DNA of 16,199 nt from an uncultured Clostridia bacterium (GTDB lineage: Bacteria; Bacillota; Clostridia; Oscillospirales; Oscillospiraceae): positions 1 to 16,199 of the forward strand of contig CALERM010000148.1 in the NCBI GenBank assembly GCA_937907715.1, in the 5' to 3' direction. This document shows, piece by piece, positions 4,935 to 12,802 of this stretch. Every line of letters starts with the position of its first letter. Position 1 is the first letter of the stretch. The position numbers and the translations under genes were made by a program. The notes below the pieces were generated by a model. The model was not told the origin of the DNA. It made no database searches and was given only the letters and a program-made list of their open reading frames with translations.

Positions 4935-6614
4935 TTAGTTTTTTTTGCGGATTCTCAGGATTTTTGCGATTTTTTCTCCCTTGGGCAGCAGCATGCAGTC
5001 CTCATACGTCAGACACCGCAGGAAGACCACCAGAACCGCATACAAAACCACTGCAAAGGCAAGGCTTACCAGGCATGCAAGCTTCCACGAGGAAAGCGCG
5101 CTGGATAACACGCGGTAGACCATAAACGTTGCTCCGCCCATGATTGCGGCGGCAAGCCCGGGCCGGACGATGTTTCTGAAAATCGCCGGACGGGCGGAGA
5201 TGTGCCGCTTCATGGCGATCAGGTCGAGCGCCGTGATCGAAATGTAGCAGATGAATGTGCCGATCGGCGCGCCGACGATGTTGAGACTCGGCTGCCCGAC
5301 GAGGAGATAGTTCACAATGATCTTGATGATGCCGCCGATGAGCATGTTGATAACCGGCGTGACCACATCCCCGTGCGCCTGCATGATCGCGTTGAGCAGC
5401 AGAACGAGGGAGTTGAAGATAACCGTGAGCCCCAGAATCGCGAGCATCGTCGCGGCAAGCTGGATTTTATCTTCCGTATACGTCGAGCAAAGAAGCCGGA
5501 TGACCGGCTCTGCCATCACGAAAAGCCCTGCCGCGCACGGCATGGCAATGAGCGCCATCGTCCGCACGGACGACTCGGACGTCGCCTTTGCTTCAAGGAG
5601 GTCCTTTCTGGTGAGCGACGCCGTGATGGCGGGAATGACCGCGATGGTGATCGTCGGAATGAACGAGCAGGGGAGCGCAAAGACCGTCTGGCAGAAGTTG
5701 TAAATGCCCTTGGCGGAGTCCGCCATCTTTTCCGTCCATTGCAGCGCGCCCGTGAGCCTTCTCATATAGATCATCGTGTCGAACAGGTTGATGATCTGAA
5801 GCCCCGCAGAGCCGAGCGTAATCGGGACCGCGATGGACAAAAGCTCCCTCATCGTGCTTTTTGCCGACGTTGCCGTGCCGCCGCCGAGAGACAGAATCTG
5901 GTTCGACTGGCGGAATTTGTGATGCAGGTAAACAACCGAAATAAGGCTTCCGAGCGTCACGCCCAGAATCGCGCCGCCGGCGGCAAGGGTAATGTCGCCG
6001 TAGTCCTGCGCCGCCTCGCCGGGGGCAAGGACGATGCCCTGCGCGCGCACAAACGCTTCGCCCGTGAGCTTCATCACAAGCCACGCAAGCCCGAGCCCGA
6101 CAACCAGGCGCGTCACTGCCTCAAAAATCTGGCTGACCGAGGTCGGGGTCATGTTGCTCTGCCCCTGAAAAAAGCCGCGGTAGGCGGAGACCAGGCAGAT
6201 CAGCAGCACGCACGGCGCAAGCGCGGCAATCGCTGCCCAGGAGTTTTCATTCGTTGTGACCATGACCGACAGCTGGCGGCAGAAAAGCAGCATGCCGAGG
6301 CTGCCGACGATGCCGATGGTCAGAAAGACATACAAAGACGTGCGGTAAATCCGCTTGATCTGCGCGTGGTTTCCAAGCGTCTGCGCCTGCGAGATCATGC
6401 GGCTCATTGCTACGGGAAGCCCCGTGGTTGAAATCATGAGCAGAACGTTATAGACGTCATAGGCGGTGTTGAAGTAGCCAAAGCCGTCTTCGCCGATGAT
6501 GTTGTTGAGCGGGACCTTGAACAGAAATCCCATGAGCTTGACCAGCACCGTCGCCATCGCGAGAACCGCCGTGCCCTGTAAAAACGTCTGCTTTTTGATG
6601 GGCTGATCGTTCAT
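4935..6614 (-). CDS. spoVB: SpoVB-like membrane flippase (MOP/MVF superfamily)
   Basis: A 559-residue integral membrane protein with about 14 hydrophobic segments from residue 15 to 535. The N-terminus (TFLQGTAVLAMATVLVKLMG, then FKVPLNNIIGEDGFGYFNTAY) is characteristic of SpoVB and related polysaccharide exporters, with FQGQSNMTPTS near residue 150. SpoVB is needed for spore cortex and belongs to the family of lipid II flippases. A vegetative MurJ-type role cannot be excluded from sequence. The location upstream of mazG matches B. subtilis spoVB-yabN. The start overlaps the stop of the upstream deaminase gene as ATGA and has GAGGAGG seven bases upstream. The C-terminus is a basic tail (KIAKILRIRKKN). 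Confidence 0.9.
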   Translation of the reverse strand: MNDQPIKKQTFLQGTAVLAMATVLVKLMGFLFKVPLNNIIGEDGFGYFNTAYDVYNVLLMISTTGLPVAMSRMISQAQTLGNHAQIKRIYRTSLYVFLTIGIVGSLGMLLFCRQLSVMVTTNENSWAAIAALAPCVLLICLVSAYRGFFQGQSNMTPTSVSQIFEAVTRLVVGLGLAWLVMKLTGEAFVRAQGIVLAPGEAAQDYGDITLAAGGAILGVTLGSLISVVYLHHKFRQSNQILSLGGGTATSAKSTMRELLSIAVPITLGSAGLQIINLFDTMIYMRRLTGALQWTEKMADSAKGIYNFCQTVFALPCSFIPTITIAVIPAITASLTRKDLLEAKATSESSVRTMALIAMPCAAGLFVMAEPVIRLLCSTYTEDKIQLAATMLAILGLTVIFNSLVLLLNAIMQAHGDVVTPVINMLIGGIIKIIVNYLLVGQPSLNIVGAPIGTFICYISITALDLIAMKRHISARPAIFRNIVRPGLAAAIMGGATFMVYRVLSSALSSWKLACLVSLAFAVVLYAVLVVFLRCLTYEDCMLLPKGEKIAKILRIRKKN

Positions 6615-7939
6615 CTGGAAGCCTCCTCGGTATCGTCGGAGAAGACCTTCGGAATCGCGTAGTCATGCAGCTCCTTGAGCGCCCCCGCCAGATCGAGCGT
6701 CGGGAATTTGCCGGCATTGTAGAGAATCTGTCCGCGCACCATGGTCAGGACCACGTCGTGACCCGACGCACTGTAGACGAGGTTCGAGAGCACGTTGTGG
6801 CACGGAATCAGGTGCGGCTGCGTGAAGTCCAGCAGAATCAGATCCGCATCCATGCCGATTTTAATCTGCCCGCACTCTTTTTCGCGCCCCTGCGCCTTCG
6901 CGCCGCAGACCGTCGCCATCATGAGCGCGGCCTCCGCCGGAATGGCGGTGGGGTCGCCGGATTTTGCCTTTGCCATCAGCGTGCATGCCTTGATTTCCTC
7001 AAAGAGGTCGAGGTTGTTGTTGGACGCGACCGAGTCGGTGCCGAGGCAGACGTTCATGCCCGCCCGGACCATGCCCATCACATCCGCGCAGCCGGAGGCA
7101 AGCTTCAGATTGCTCACCGGGCAGTGGACCGCGCTCACGTGCCGCTTGGCAAGAAGCTGCATATCCTCCGGCGTTACGTGGACGCAGTGCGCCGCCGTGG
7201 TCGGCACATCGAACACATGATGGCAGTCCAGCACCTGCGCCGGGGTCAGCCCGTAGCGCTCGACGCACTGCTCATGCTCCAATCTGGTTTCCGACACATG
7301 CACCTGCATACCGATGCCTTCATTGATGGCAAATTCCGACAGCGCATCCCAAAGCTGATAGGTAGACGTGTATTCGGCGTGGATGGACGCTTCAATTTTG
7401 ATTCTGCCGTTATCGTAATTGTGCCACTTGTTTTTGAGCGTGACCAGCTCCTGACAGGCGGGGAATTTTTCAAAATCGAAGTCGTCTCCCAAAAACATCG
7501 ACGTGCCGCGCGAGATATTCGCCTTCATGCCGGATTTTGCAATCACGCCGCAGATATCGTCGCAGAAGTAATACATGTCGGACACGCTGGTCACGCCGAA
7601 TTTCAGGCATTCCGCGACTGCCAGCGTCGTCGCCGCGCGCACGCATCTGCCGTCGAGCCGGTCCTCGCGCGGGAAGATATAGTCGTTGAGCCATTCCTGT
7701 AATTTGAGATCATCCGCGTACCCGCGCAGCAGCTGCATCGGAAGATGCGTGTGGCAGTTGATCAGTCCCGGCATCAGGACCATGCCGGTCGCGTCGATGA
7801 TTTGTGCGGGCTTTTCCTCCGGGGCGTGCTTGCTGAGATAGCTGATTTTGCCGTCGGTCACGCCGACAAAGGCGTCGGTCCAGACCGACATCCGCTCGTC
7901 CATCGTGACGACGCAGACATGGGAAAAGAGGGTATTCAT
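6611..7939 (-). CDS. mtaD: MtaD-like amidohydrolase (MTA/SAH/5'-deoxyadenosine deaminase family)
   Basis: A 442-residue amidohydrolase of the TRZ/ATZ group. Metal ligands are visible: HTH at 63-65, His214 (MQVHVSE), His241 (AAHCVHV) and Asp292 (GTDSVASNNNLDLF). The family deaminates the adenine base of S-adenosylhomocysteine, 5'-methylthioadenosine or 5'-deoxyadenosine; which one cannot be read from the sequence. I chose the ATG at 7939 over 7945: it has AGGAGG at seven bases and gives an ATGA overlap with the hemZ stop. Its own stop overlaps spoVB in the same way, so it is translationally coupled on both sides. Coupling to a radical SAM enzyme suggests by-product clearance (inference). Confidence 0.88.
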   Translation of the reverse strand: MNTLFSHVCVVTMDERMSVWTDAFVGVTDGKISYLSKHAPEEKPAQIIDATGMVLMPGLINCHTHLPMQLLRGYADDLKLQEWLNDYIFPREDRLDGRCVRAATTLAVAECLKFGVTSVSDMYYFCDDICGVIAKSGMKANISRGTSMFLGDDFDFEKFPACQELVTLKNKWHNYDNGRIKIEASIHAEYTSTYQLWDALSEFAINEGIGMQVHVSETRLEHEQCVERYGLTPAQVLDCHHVFDVPTTAAHCVHVTPEDMQLLAKRHVSAVHCPVSNLKLASGCADVMGMVRAGMNVCLGTDSVASNNNLDLFEEIKACTLMAKAKSGDPTAIPAEAALMMATVCGAKAQGREKECGQIKIGMDADLILLDFTQPHLIPCHNVLSNLVYSASGHDVVLTMVRGQILYNAGKFPTLDLAGALKELHDYAIPKVFSDDTEEASR

Positions 7940-9429
7940 TCGCATTCCTCCTCAATGGGTGCAGGCGGCTGCTGCGCGAGCCGATGCAGAATTTCGAAAA
8001 TTTCGTCCTTCTGCCGCAAAATGGTGTCAATGCGCGCAATGTAGTCCTGCGGGGATTTGGGGTTGTGGAACCGCTCCAGCTGCCCGGCGGGGAGATTGAT
8101 TTTGTTCATACCGCCGCCGCCGAGGGACAAAATGGTGTGGAGCTCTTCCATCATGTATATGTTGTACCAGCCGGTAAATCCCGGCTTGCACCAGCCTGTG
8201 TTTTCAAAGCTGCCGGACATGTATTTCTGCCGGTAGAGATAGTATGGCTCAAAGCCGCCGGCGCGCAGCGCCTGCTCCGCGTCCTGAAGCATCTGACCCA
8301 CAATCTCGCGCGAAGGCAGCGCCGTCCGGTTCTGGAACAGATTTGCGCCCTTTTTGAGCGCCAGCGTGTGAACCGTCACGTTGCTGGGGCGAAGCGCGAG
8401 AACCTGTGAAAGCGACCGCGCGAATTTCTCCGCCGTGTCGCCCGGAAGCCCCGCGATGAGGTCCATATTGATATCATCGAAGCCCGCCTCGCGCGCCTGA
8501 TGAAACGCCTCTAAAGTCTGCGCACTCGTGTGCTTTCGCCCGACGTTTTCCAGCACATCGTCTGCCATCGTCTGGGGGTTAATGGAAATGCGCGTCGCGC
8601 CGCCATCTTTGATCACTTGCAGCTTTTCGCGGTCCAGCGTATCCGGTCTTCCGCCCTCGACGGTAAATTCCAGACAGCGCGAGAGGTCAAAGCTCTCATT
8701 GACCGCTGCCAGAAGGGACTTCATCTGCGAACCGGAAAGCGTCGTCGGCGTGCCGCCGCCCATGTATAACGAGCGGATGTGATACCCGGACCGGCGCAGC
8801 AGCTTTCCCGTATATTCAATTTCCCGGTGCAGCGCCGCAAGATACGGCGGCAGGAACGCGCCGAAGCGCTCAATCGACTCGCTGACAAACGAGCAGTATG
8901 AACAGCGCGTGGGGCAGAAGGGAATGCCGATGTAGACCGAAAGGTCGGTAGGCGCAGACAGCCTGACCGCCTCCAGCGTGTGCCGCGAGGCGTCGACGCA
9001 CAGGCGGCTGCGTTCCGGCGTGACGAAATACGTTTTTTCCAAGAGCCTTTTTGCCTCGCGTTCACTTCCGCCTTCAAGCATGCATTTGGTCGACAGCTTC
9101 GTCGGTCGCACACCGGACAGCGCGCCCCAGGGCGGAACCGTTCCCAGCACCTGAACGGCGGCGAGATAGTAGCTCTGCTGCAAAAGCCGCCGCGTCCGGC
9201 GCACATCCGCCTGCTCCAATGGAAGCCTTCGCGCAGCGAAGCCGGTCTTTCCGCGGTAGCGTACCTTTGCCGTCGCGGTCAGATATTGTTTCCCGCGCGA
9301 AAGAGACGACACCGTGCCGTCCTCTTCAAATTCTTCCGTCACAAATTCCGACGGCTCGCCGCCAAACAGCTGCATCTGCAGCTGCTCGACCGGATACCGC
9401 TCGGTGTGACCGCGCAGCAGCAGCTTCAT
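7936..9429 (-). CDS. hemZ: Oxygen-independent coproporphyrinogen III oxidase-like radical SAM enzyme HemZ
   Basis: A 497-residue protein, close to B. subtilis HemZ in length. The N-terminal 160 residues are the HemZ-specific part (WGALSGVRPTK at about 101-111). The radical SAM core starts at VYIGIPFCPTRCSYC, with the 4Fe-4S ligands Cys172, Cys176 and Cys179. GGGTPT at 224-229 and INPQT, DLIAGLPGDT further on belong to the SAM-binding barrel. The family is related to anaerobic coproporphyrinogen oxidative decarboxylation, though HemN/HemW/HemZ relatives are often over-annotated and a different function is possible. It overlaps the MBL gene (ATGA) upstream and the deaminase downstream. No other haem genes are in the window. 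Confidence 0.88.
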   Translation of the reverse strand: MKLLLRGHTERYPVEQLQMQLFGGEPSEFVTEEFEEDGTVSSLSRGKQYLTATAKVRYRGKTGFAARRLPLEQADVRRTRRLLQQSYYLAAVQVLGTVPPWGALSGVRPTKLSTKCMLEGGSEREAKRLLEKTYFVTPERSRLCVDASRHTLEAVRLSAPTDLSVYIGIPFCPTRCSYCSFVSESIERFGAFLPPYLAALHREIEYTGKLLRRSGYHIRSLYMGGGTPTTLSGSQMKSLLAAVNESFDLSRCLEFTVEGGRPDTLDREKLQVIKDGGATRISINPQTMADDVLENVGRKHTSAQTLEAFHQAREAGFDDINMDLIAGLPGDTAEKFARSLSQVLALRPSNVTVHTLALKKGANLFQNRTALPSREIVGQMLQDAEQALRAGGFEPYYLYRQKYMSGSFENTGWCKPGFTGWYNIYMMEELHTILSLGGGGMNKINLPAGQLERFHNPKSPQDYIARIDTILRQKDEIFEILHRLAQQPPAPIEEECE

Positions 9430-10028
9430 CGCATCGCCTCGCGCATGTAGAAGTTCGTCTGCCGCTCACGCTCCAGCGTCGACGAAGGACCGTGCCCCGG
9501 CAGCACCTGATAGTCGCCCGGCAGCTCTGCCAGCCGCTTGAGAGACGCCATCATCTGCTTTTCCGAGCCGCCGGGAAGATCGGTTCTGCCGCAGCAGCCC
9601 TCAAAGAGCGTGTCGCCCGAGAAAATCGTGTCGCCGCAGATAAAGCAGCTTGAGCCCTTCGTGTGCCCCGGCGTGGAAATGGCGAGGAACTGCAGCGGCG
9701 GCAGGGAAATTTCATCGCCGTCGAGGAAGGTGTGGGTATAGACGAGGTTGCCGTGGCTCATGTTGAGCGTCTCGTCGGTGTCCTGTGCGCTGACATAGAT
9801 CGGCACGTCCGGATACTGCGCATGCAGCTCGCGGAGCGCGCCCGTGTGGTCAAAGTGCGCATGCGTCAGAAGAATCAGCCCCGGCGTCAGACCGCGCTCT
9901 TTCAGGCAGTCCAGAATGCTCTGCGCCTGCGCGCCGGGGTCTATGAGCGTGCACACGCCGGGCGCGTCCTCAAAGACCACATAGCAGTTGGTCTCCAACG
10001 GTCCCAGCGGCAAAGTGATAATGTTCAT
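9426..10028 (-). CDS. MBL-fold metallohydrolase, glyoxalase II-like
   Basis: A 200-residue metallo-beta-lactamase-fold hydrolase. The metal-binding set is complete: THAHFDH (His56, His58, Asp60, His61), His122 in TPGHTKGS, Asp139 in SGDTLF and His169 in LPGHGP, with GRTDLPGG between. The opening PLGPLETNCYVV is typical of the YqgX/GloB-like subgroup of hydroxyacylglutathione hydrolases and relatives. The true substrate is unknown; Clostridia often lack glutathione. The ATG at 10028 has AAAGGA eight bases upstream. It commonly follows dtd and precedes hemZ in Clostridia. Here it is separated from dtd by an unusual 148-base gap. Confidence 0.88.
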   Translation of the reverse strand: MNIITLPLGPLETNCYVVFEDAPGVCTLIDPGAQAQSILDCLKERGLTPGLILLTHAHFDHTGALRELHAQYPDVPIYVSAQDTDETLNMSHGNLVYTHTFLDGDEISLPPLQFLAISTPGHTKGSSCFICGDTIFSGDTLFEGCCGRTDLPGGSEKQMMASLKRLAELPGDYQVLPGHGPSSTLERERQTNFYMREAMR

Positions 10029-10176
10029 ATCAAAATCCTTTCAGACTTCAAAATAAAGAAACGGAGAAAGTGCAGCAGCGAGAGATTTTTCGTCGGAAGA
10101 AGGCGCGCGGGCGAAGGCGTACCGTGTGTACGTCGAGCCTGTGCAACGCACTTCCGGCGGAAAAGATCCGCTGCGC
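10029..10176 (-). other. 148-base gap between dtd and the MBL gene with serial short hairpins
   Basis: This is the longest gap inside the array. On the minus strand it holds three short perfect stems in series: GCGGA/TCCGC, GTGC/GCAC and CGTAC/GTACG. A purine-poor, T-rich stretch then leads to the ribosome site. I see no convincing -35/-10 pair, no long T run after a stem and no known riboswitch core. The flanking genes normally lie close together, so a small RNA element or weak regulatory site is possible but unproven. Confidence 0.3.
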
Positions 10177-10626
<450 letters not shown>

Positions 10627-10636
10627 AGCTTACTCC

Positions 10637-12802
10637 TTACCCTTCCGCGCGCCGGACCGCACTCACACCGGAAATGCCGCGCAGGCGCGCCATTACATTT
10701 TGAAGCTCCGTCAGATTGTGGACCTGGAACACCAGACTGACCAGCGCCCTTCCGCTTCCGACCGAGCGGGCGGACATTTCGTTCATGCGAAGCCGCAGGC
10801 TTGTCAGGATGGTCGCAACATCCAGCATCAAGCCGTCGCGGTCGACCGAGTCGACCTCCAGCGCAGTTGTAAATGTCGCCTCGGGGCTCTCCGCCCACGT
10901 GACCTTGACCCACCGACCGGACTGCGAGGGGTCCATCGCGCTTCTGGCATTCGGGCAGTCCTTGCGGTGAACCGACACGCCGTAGCCCTTGGTGATAAAG
11001 CCGATGATATCGTCTCCCGGCACCGGCGTGCAGCAGCGGCTGAACTTGATCATGCAAGAGCCGATGTCCTCGACAATGACGCCCGAAGCGTCGATCGCAG
11101 GCTGCTGCTTATTCAGGTTCAAAAGCTCCTTCGGCGTCGTGGCCTTCGTCGCCTTTGTGACCTCGTCGCGAATTCGGCCCACAGCCTTGACCGCGGTCAG
11201 GCCGCCGTAGCCGATGGCCGCGTACATATCGTCCAGACAGTCGAAGCTCACGCGCTTTAACACCAGCGGCAGCACATCCTCGGACTGGATGATCTCGGGA
11301 TTGATGCCGATGCGGCGCAGCTCCGACTCAAAGCTTGCCTTGCCGCGGATGATATTCTCGTCGCGTTTTTCGCGCTTGAACCACTGCTTGATCTTGATGC
11401 GGGCCTGGTTGGACCGGCAGATATTGAGCCAGTCGCGGCTCGGGCCCTTGGCAGACTTCGAGGTCAGAACCTCGACGATATCGCCGTTGTGAAGCACCTG
11501 ATCGTAGCTTGCGATGCGGTTGTTGACCTTCGCGCCGATCATGGTGTTTCCGACCGCGGAGTGGATCGCGTAGGCAAAGTCGATGGGCGTCGAGCCCGAC
11601 GGCAGGCTCATGACCTTTCCCTTGGGGGTAAAGACGAAAACCTCGTCGTCGAACATATCGACCTTCAGAGAATGGATATAATCGTCCGCCTCCGTGTCCT
11701 GCTGGTTCTCCAAAAGACGTCTGACCCACTCAAATTCCTTTTCCGAGCCCTCGCCGACGTTCTGCTTGTATTTCCAGTGCGCCGCGACGCCGTATTCCGC
11801 CGTCTGGTGCATCTCCCACGTGCGGATCTGCACCTCGAAGGGAATGCCCTGCGAGCCGATGACGGTCGTGTGGAGCGACTGATACATGTTGGGCTTCGGA
11901 GTCGAGATATAGTCCTTGAATCTGCCCGGAATGGGATTAAACAGATCGTGGATGTGACCGAGGACATTGTAGCAGTCGGCGATGTTATCGACAATCACGC
12001 GGAAGGCATACAAATCGTACAGCTCGTCGATCGTCTTGTTCTGCGCGCGCATCTTGCGGTAGATGGAGTATGTGTGCTTGACTCTGCCGTAAATCGACCC
12101 GTGGATGCCGACGGAGGCAAGCCGGTCGGTGATTTTCGACTGGATGGCGTTCATGAAGTTCTGCGCGCTTGCCTCGTTTTCCTGCAGGTAGTCGATGATC
12201 TGCTGGTAGCCCTCGGGGTCGAGATATTGCAGCGACACGTCCTCGAGCTCCCACTTGATCTTCTGCATGCCGAGCCGGTGCGCCAGGGGCGCATAAATTT
12301 CCATCGTTTCCATCGACTTGGAAATCTGCTTTGCCGGCGTCTGGTACTGCAAGGTTCTTGTGTTGTGCAGCCGGTCGGCGATCTTGATCAGGATGACCCG
12401 GATGTCTTTGGACATTGCCATGAACATCTTGCGCAGGTTTTCCATCTGCTGCTCTTCGGTTGTGGAATACTGCACGCGCGTGAGCTTCGTAACGCCCTCG
12501 ACAAGCTCGGCGACCGTCTGCCCGAACAGATGGGAGATTTCATCGAAGCTTGCGTCGGTGTCTTCCAGACAGTCGTGCAGCAGCGCGGCGACAATCGCGT
12601 CGGTGTCCAGACCGATCTCCGCCACAATTTCCGCCACTGCCAGCGGGTGAATGATATACGGCTCTCCCGACTTTCGCAGCTGATTTTTGTGCTTTCGGTC
12701 GGCATATTCATATGCCTTCTGAATTTCGTCGAGGTCTGCCGACGGTGCATAGCGCTGCACCGCCTGCATCATCGAAGCGTAATGTTCTTCTCTGGTTTCC
12801 AT
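10637..12802 (-). CDS. relA: Bifunctional (p)ppGpp synthetase/hydrolase Rel
   Basis: A full-length 721-residue long RSH enzyme controlling the stringent response at the ribosome. The hydrolase domain carries His52, His76-Asp77 and Glu80-Asp81 in HDCLEDT, and Asn147 in DRLHN, all intact. The synthetase domain has YGRVKHTYSIYRKM (about 238-251), Asp263 in YDLYAFR, RFKD at 294-297 followed by PKPNMYQSLHT, and EVQIRTWEMH. RFKD rather than EXDD is the mark of bifunctional enzymes. A TGS domain (about 397-456), a Cys-containing domain (RCCTPVPGD, HRKDCPN) and a C-terminal ACT domain follow. The ATG directly follows the recJ stop (TGAATG) with AGGA upstream. In many Clostridia apt lies between recJ and rel; it is absent here. 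Confidence 0.96.
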   Translation of the reverse strand: METREEHYASMMQAVQRYAPSADLDEIQKAYEYADRKHKNQLRKSGEPYIIHPLAVAEIVAEIGLDTDAIVAALLHDCLEDTDASFDEISHLFGQTVAELVEGVTKLTRVQYSTTEEQQMENLRKMFMAMSKDIRVILIKIADRLHNTRTLQYQTPAKQISKSMETMEIYAPLAHRLGMQKIKWELEDVSLQYLDPEGYQQIIDYLQENEASAQNFMNAIQSKITDRLASVGIHGSIYGRVKHTYSIYRKMRAQNKTIDELYDLYAFRVIVDNIADCYNVLGHIHDLFNPIPGRFKDYISTPKPNMYQSLHTTVIGSQGIPFEVQIRTWEMHQTAEYGVAAHWKYKQNVGEGSEKEFEWVRRLLENQQDTEADDYIHSLKVDMFDDEVFVFTPKGKVMSLPSGSTPIDFAYAIHSAVGNTMIGAKVNNRIASYDQVLHNGDIVEVLTSKSAKGPSRDWLNICRSNQARIKIKQWFKREKRDENIIRGKASFESELRRIGINPEIIQSEDVLPLVLKRVSFDCLDDMYAAIGYGGLTAVKAVGRIRDEVTKATKATTPKELLNLNKQQPAIDASGVIVEDIGSCMIKFSRCCTPVPGDDIIGFITKGYGVSVHRKDCPNARSAMDPSQSGRWVKVTWAESPEATFTTALEVDSVDRDGLMLDVATILTSLRLRMNEMSARSVGSGRALVSLVFQVHNLTELQNVMARLRGISGVSAVRRAEG

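Noticed and set aside
5202..6431. Long plus-strand open frame (409 codons) opposite spoVB, and similar ones at 11489-12820, 12830-13750, 6665-7702 and 1124-2026
   Set aside because: They lie antisense to genes with clear family motifs, are Arg/His/Asp-rich, and carry no recognisable domain. They are by-products of GC-rich codon use on the other strand.
10142..10147. TTGCAC as a -35 element in the dtd-MBL gap
   Set aside because: No acceptable -10 occurs 16-18 bases downstream on the minus strand.
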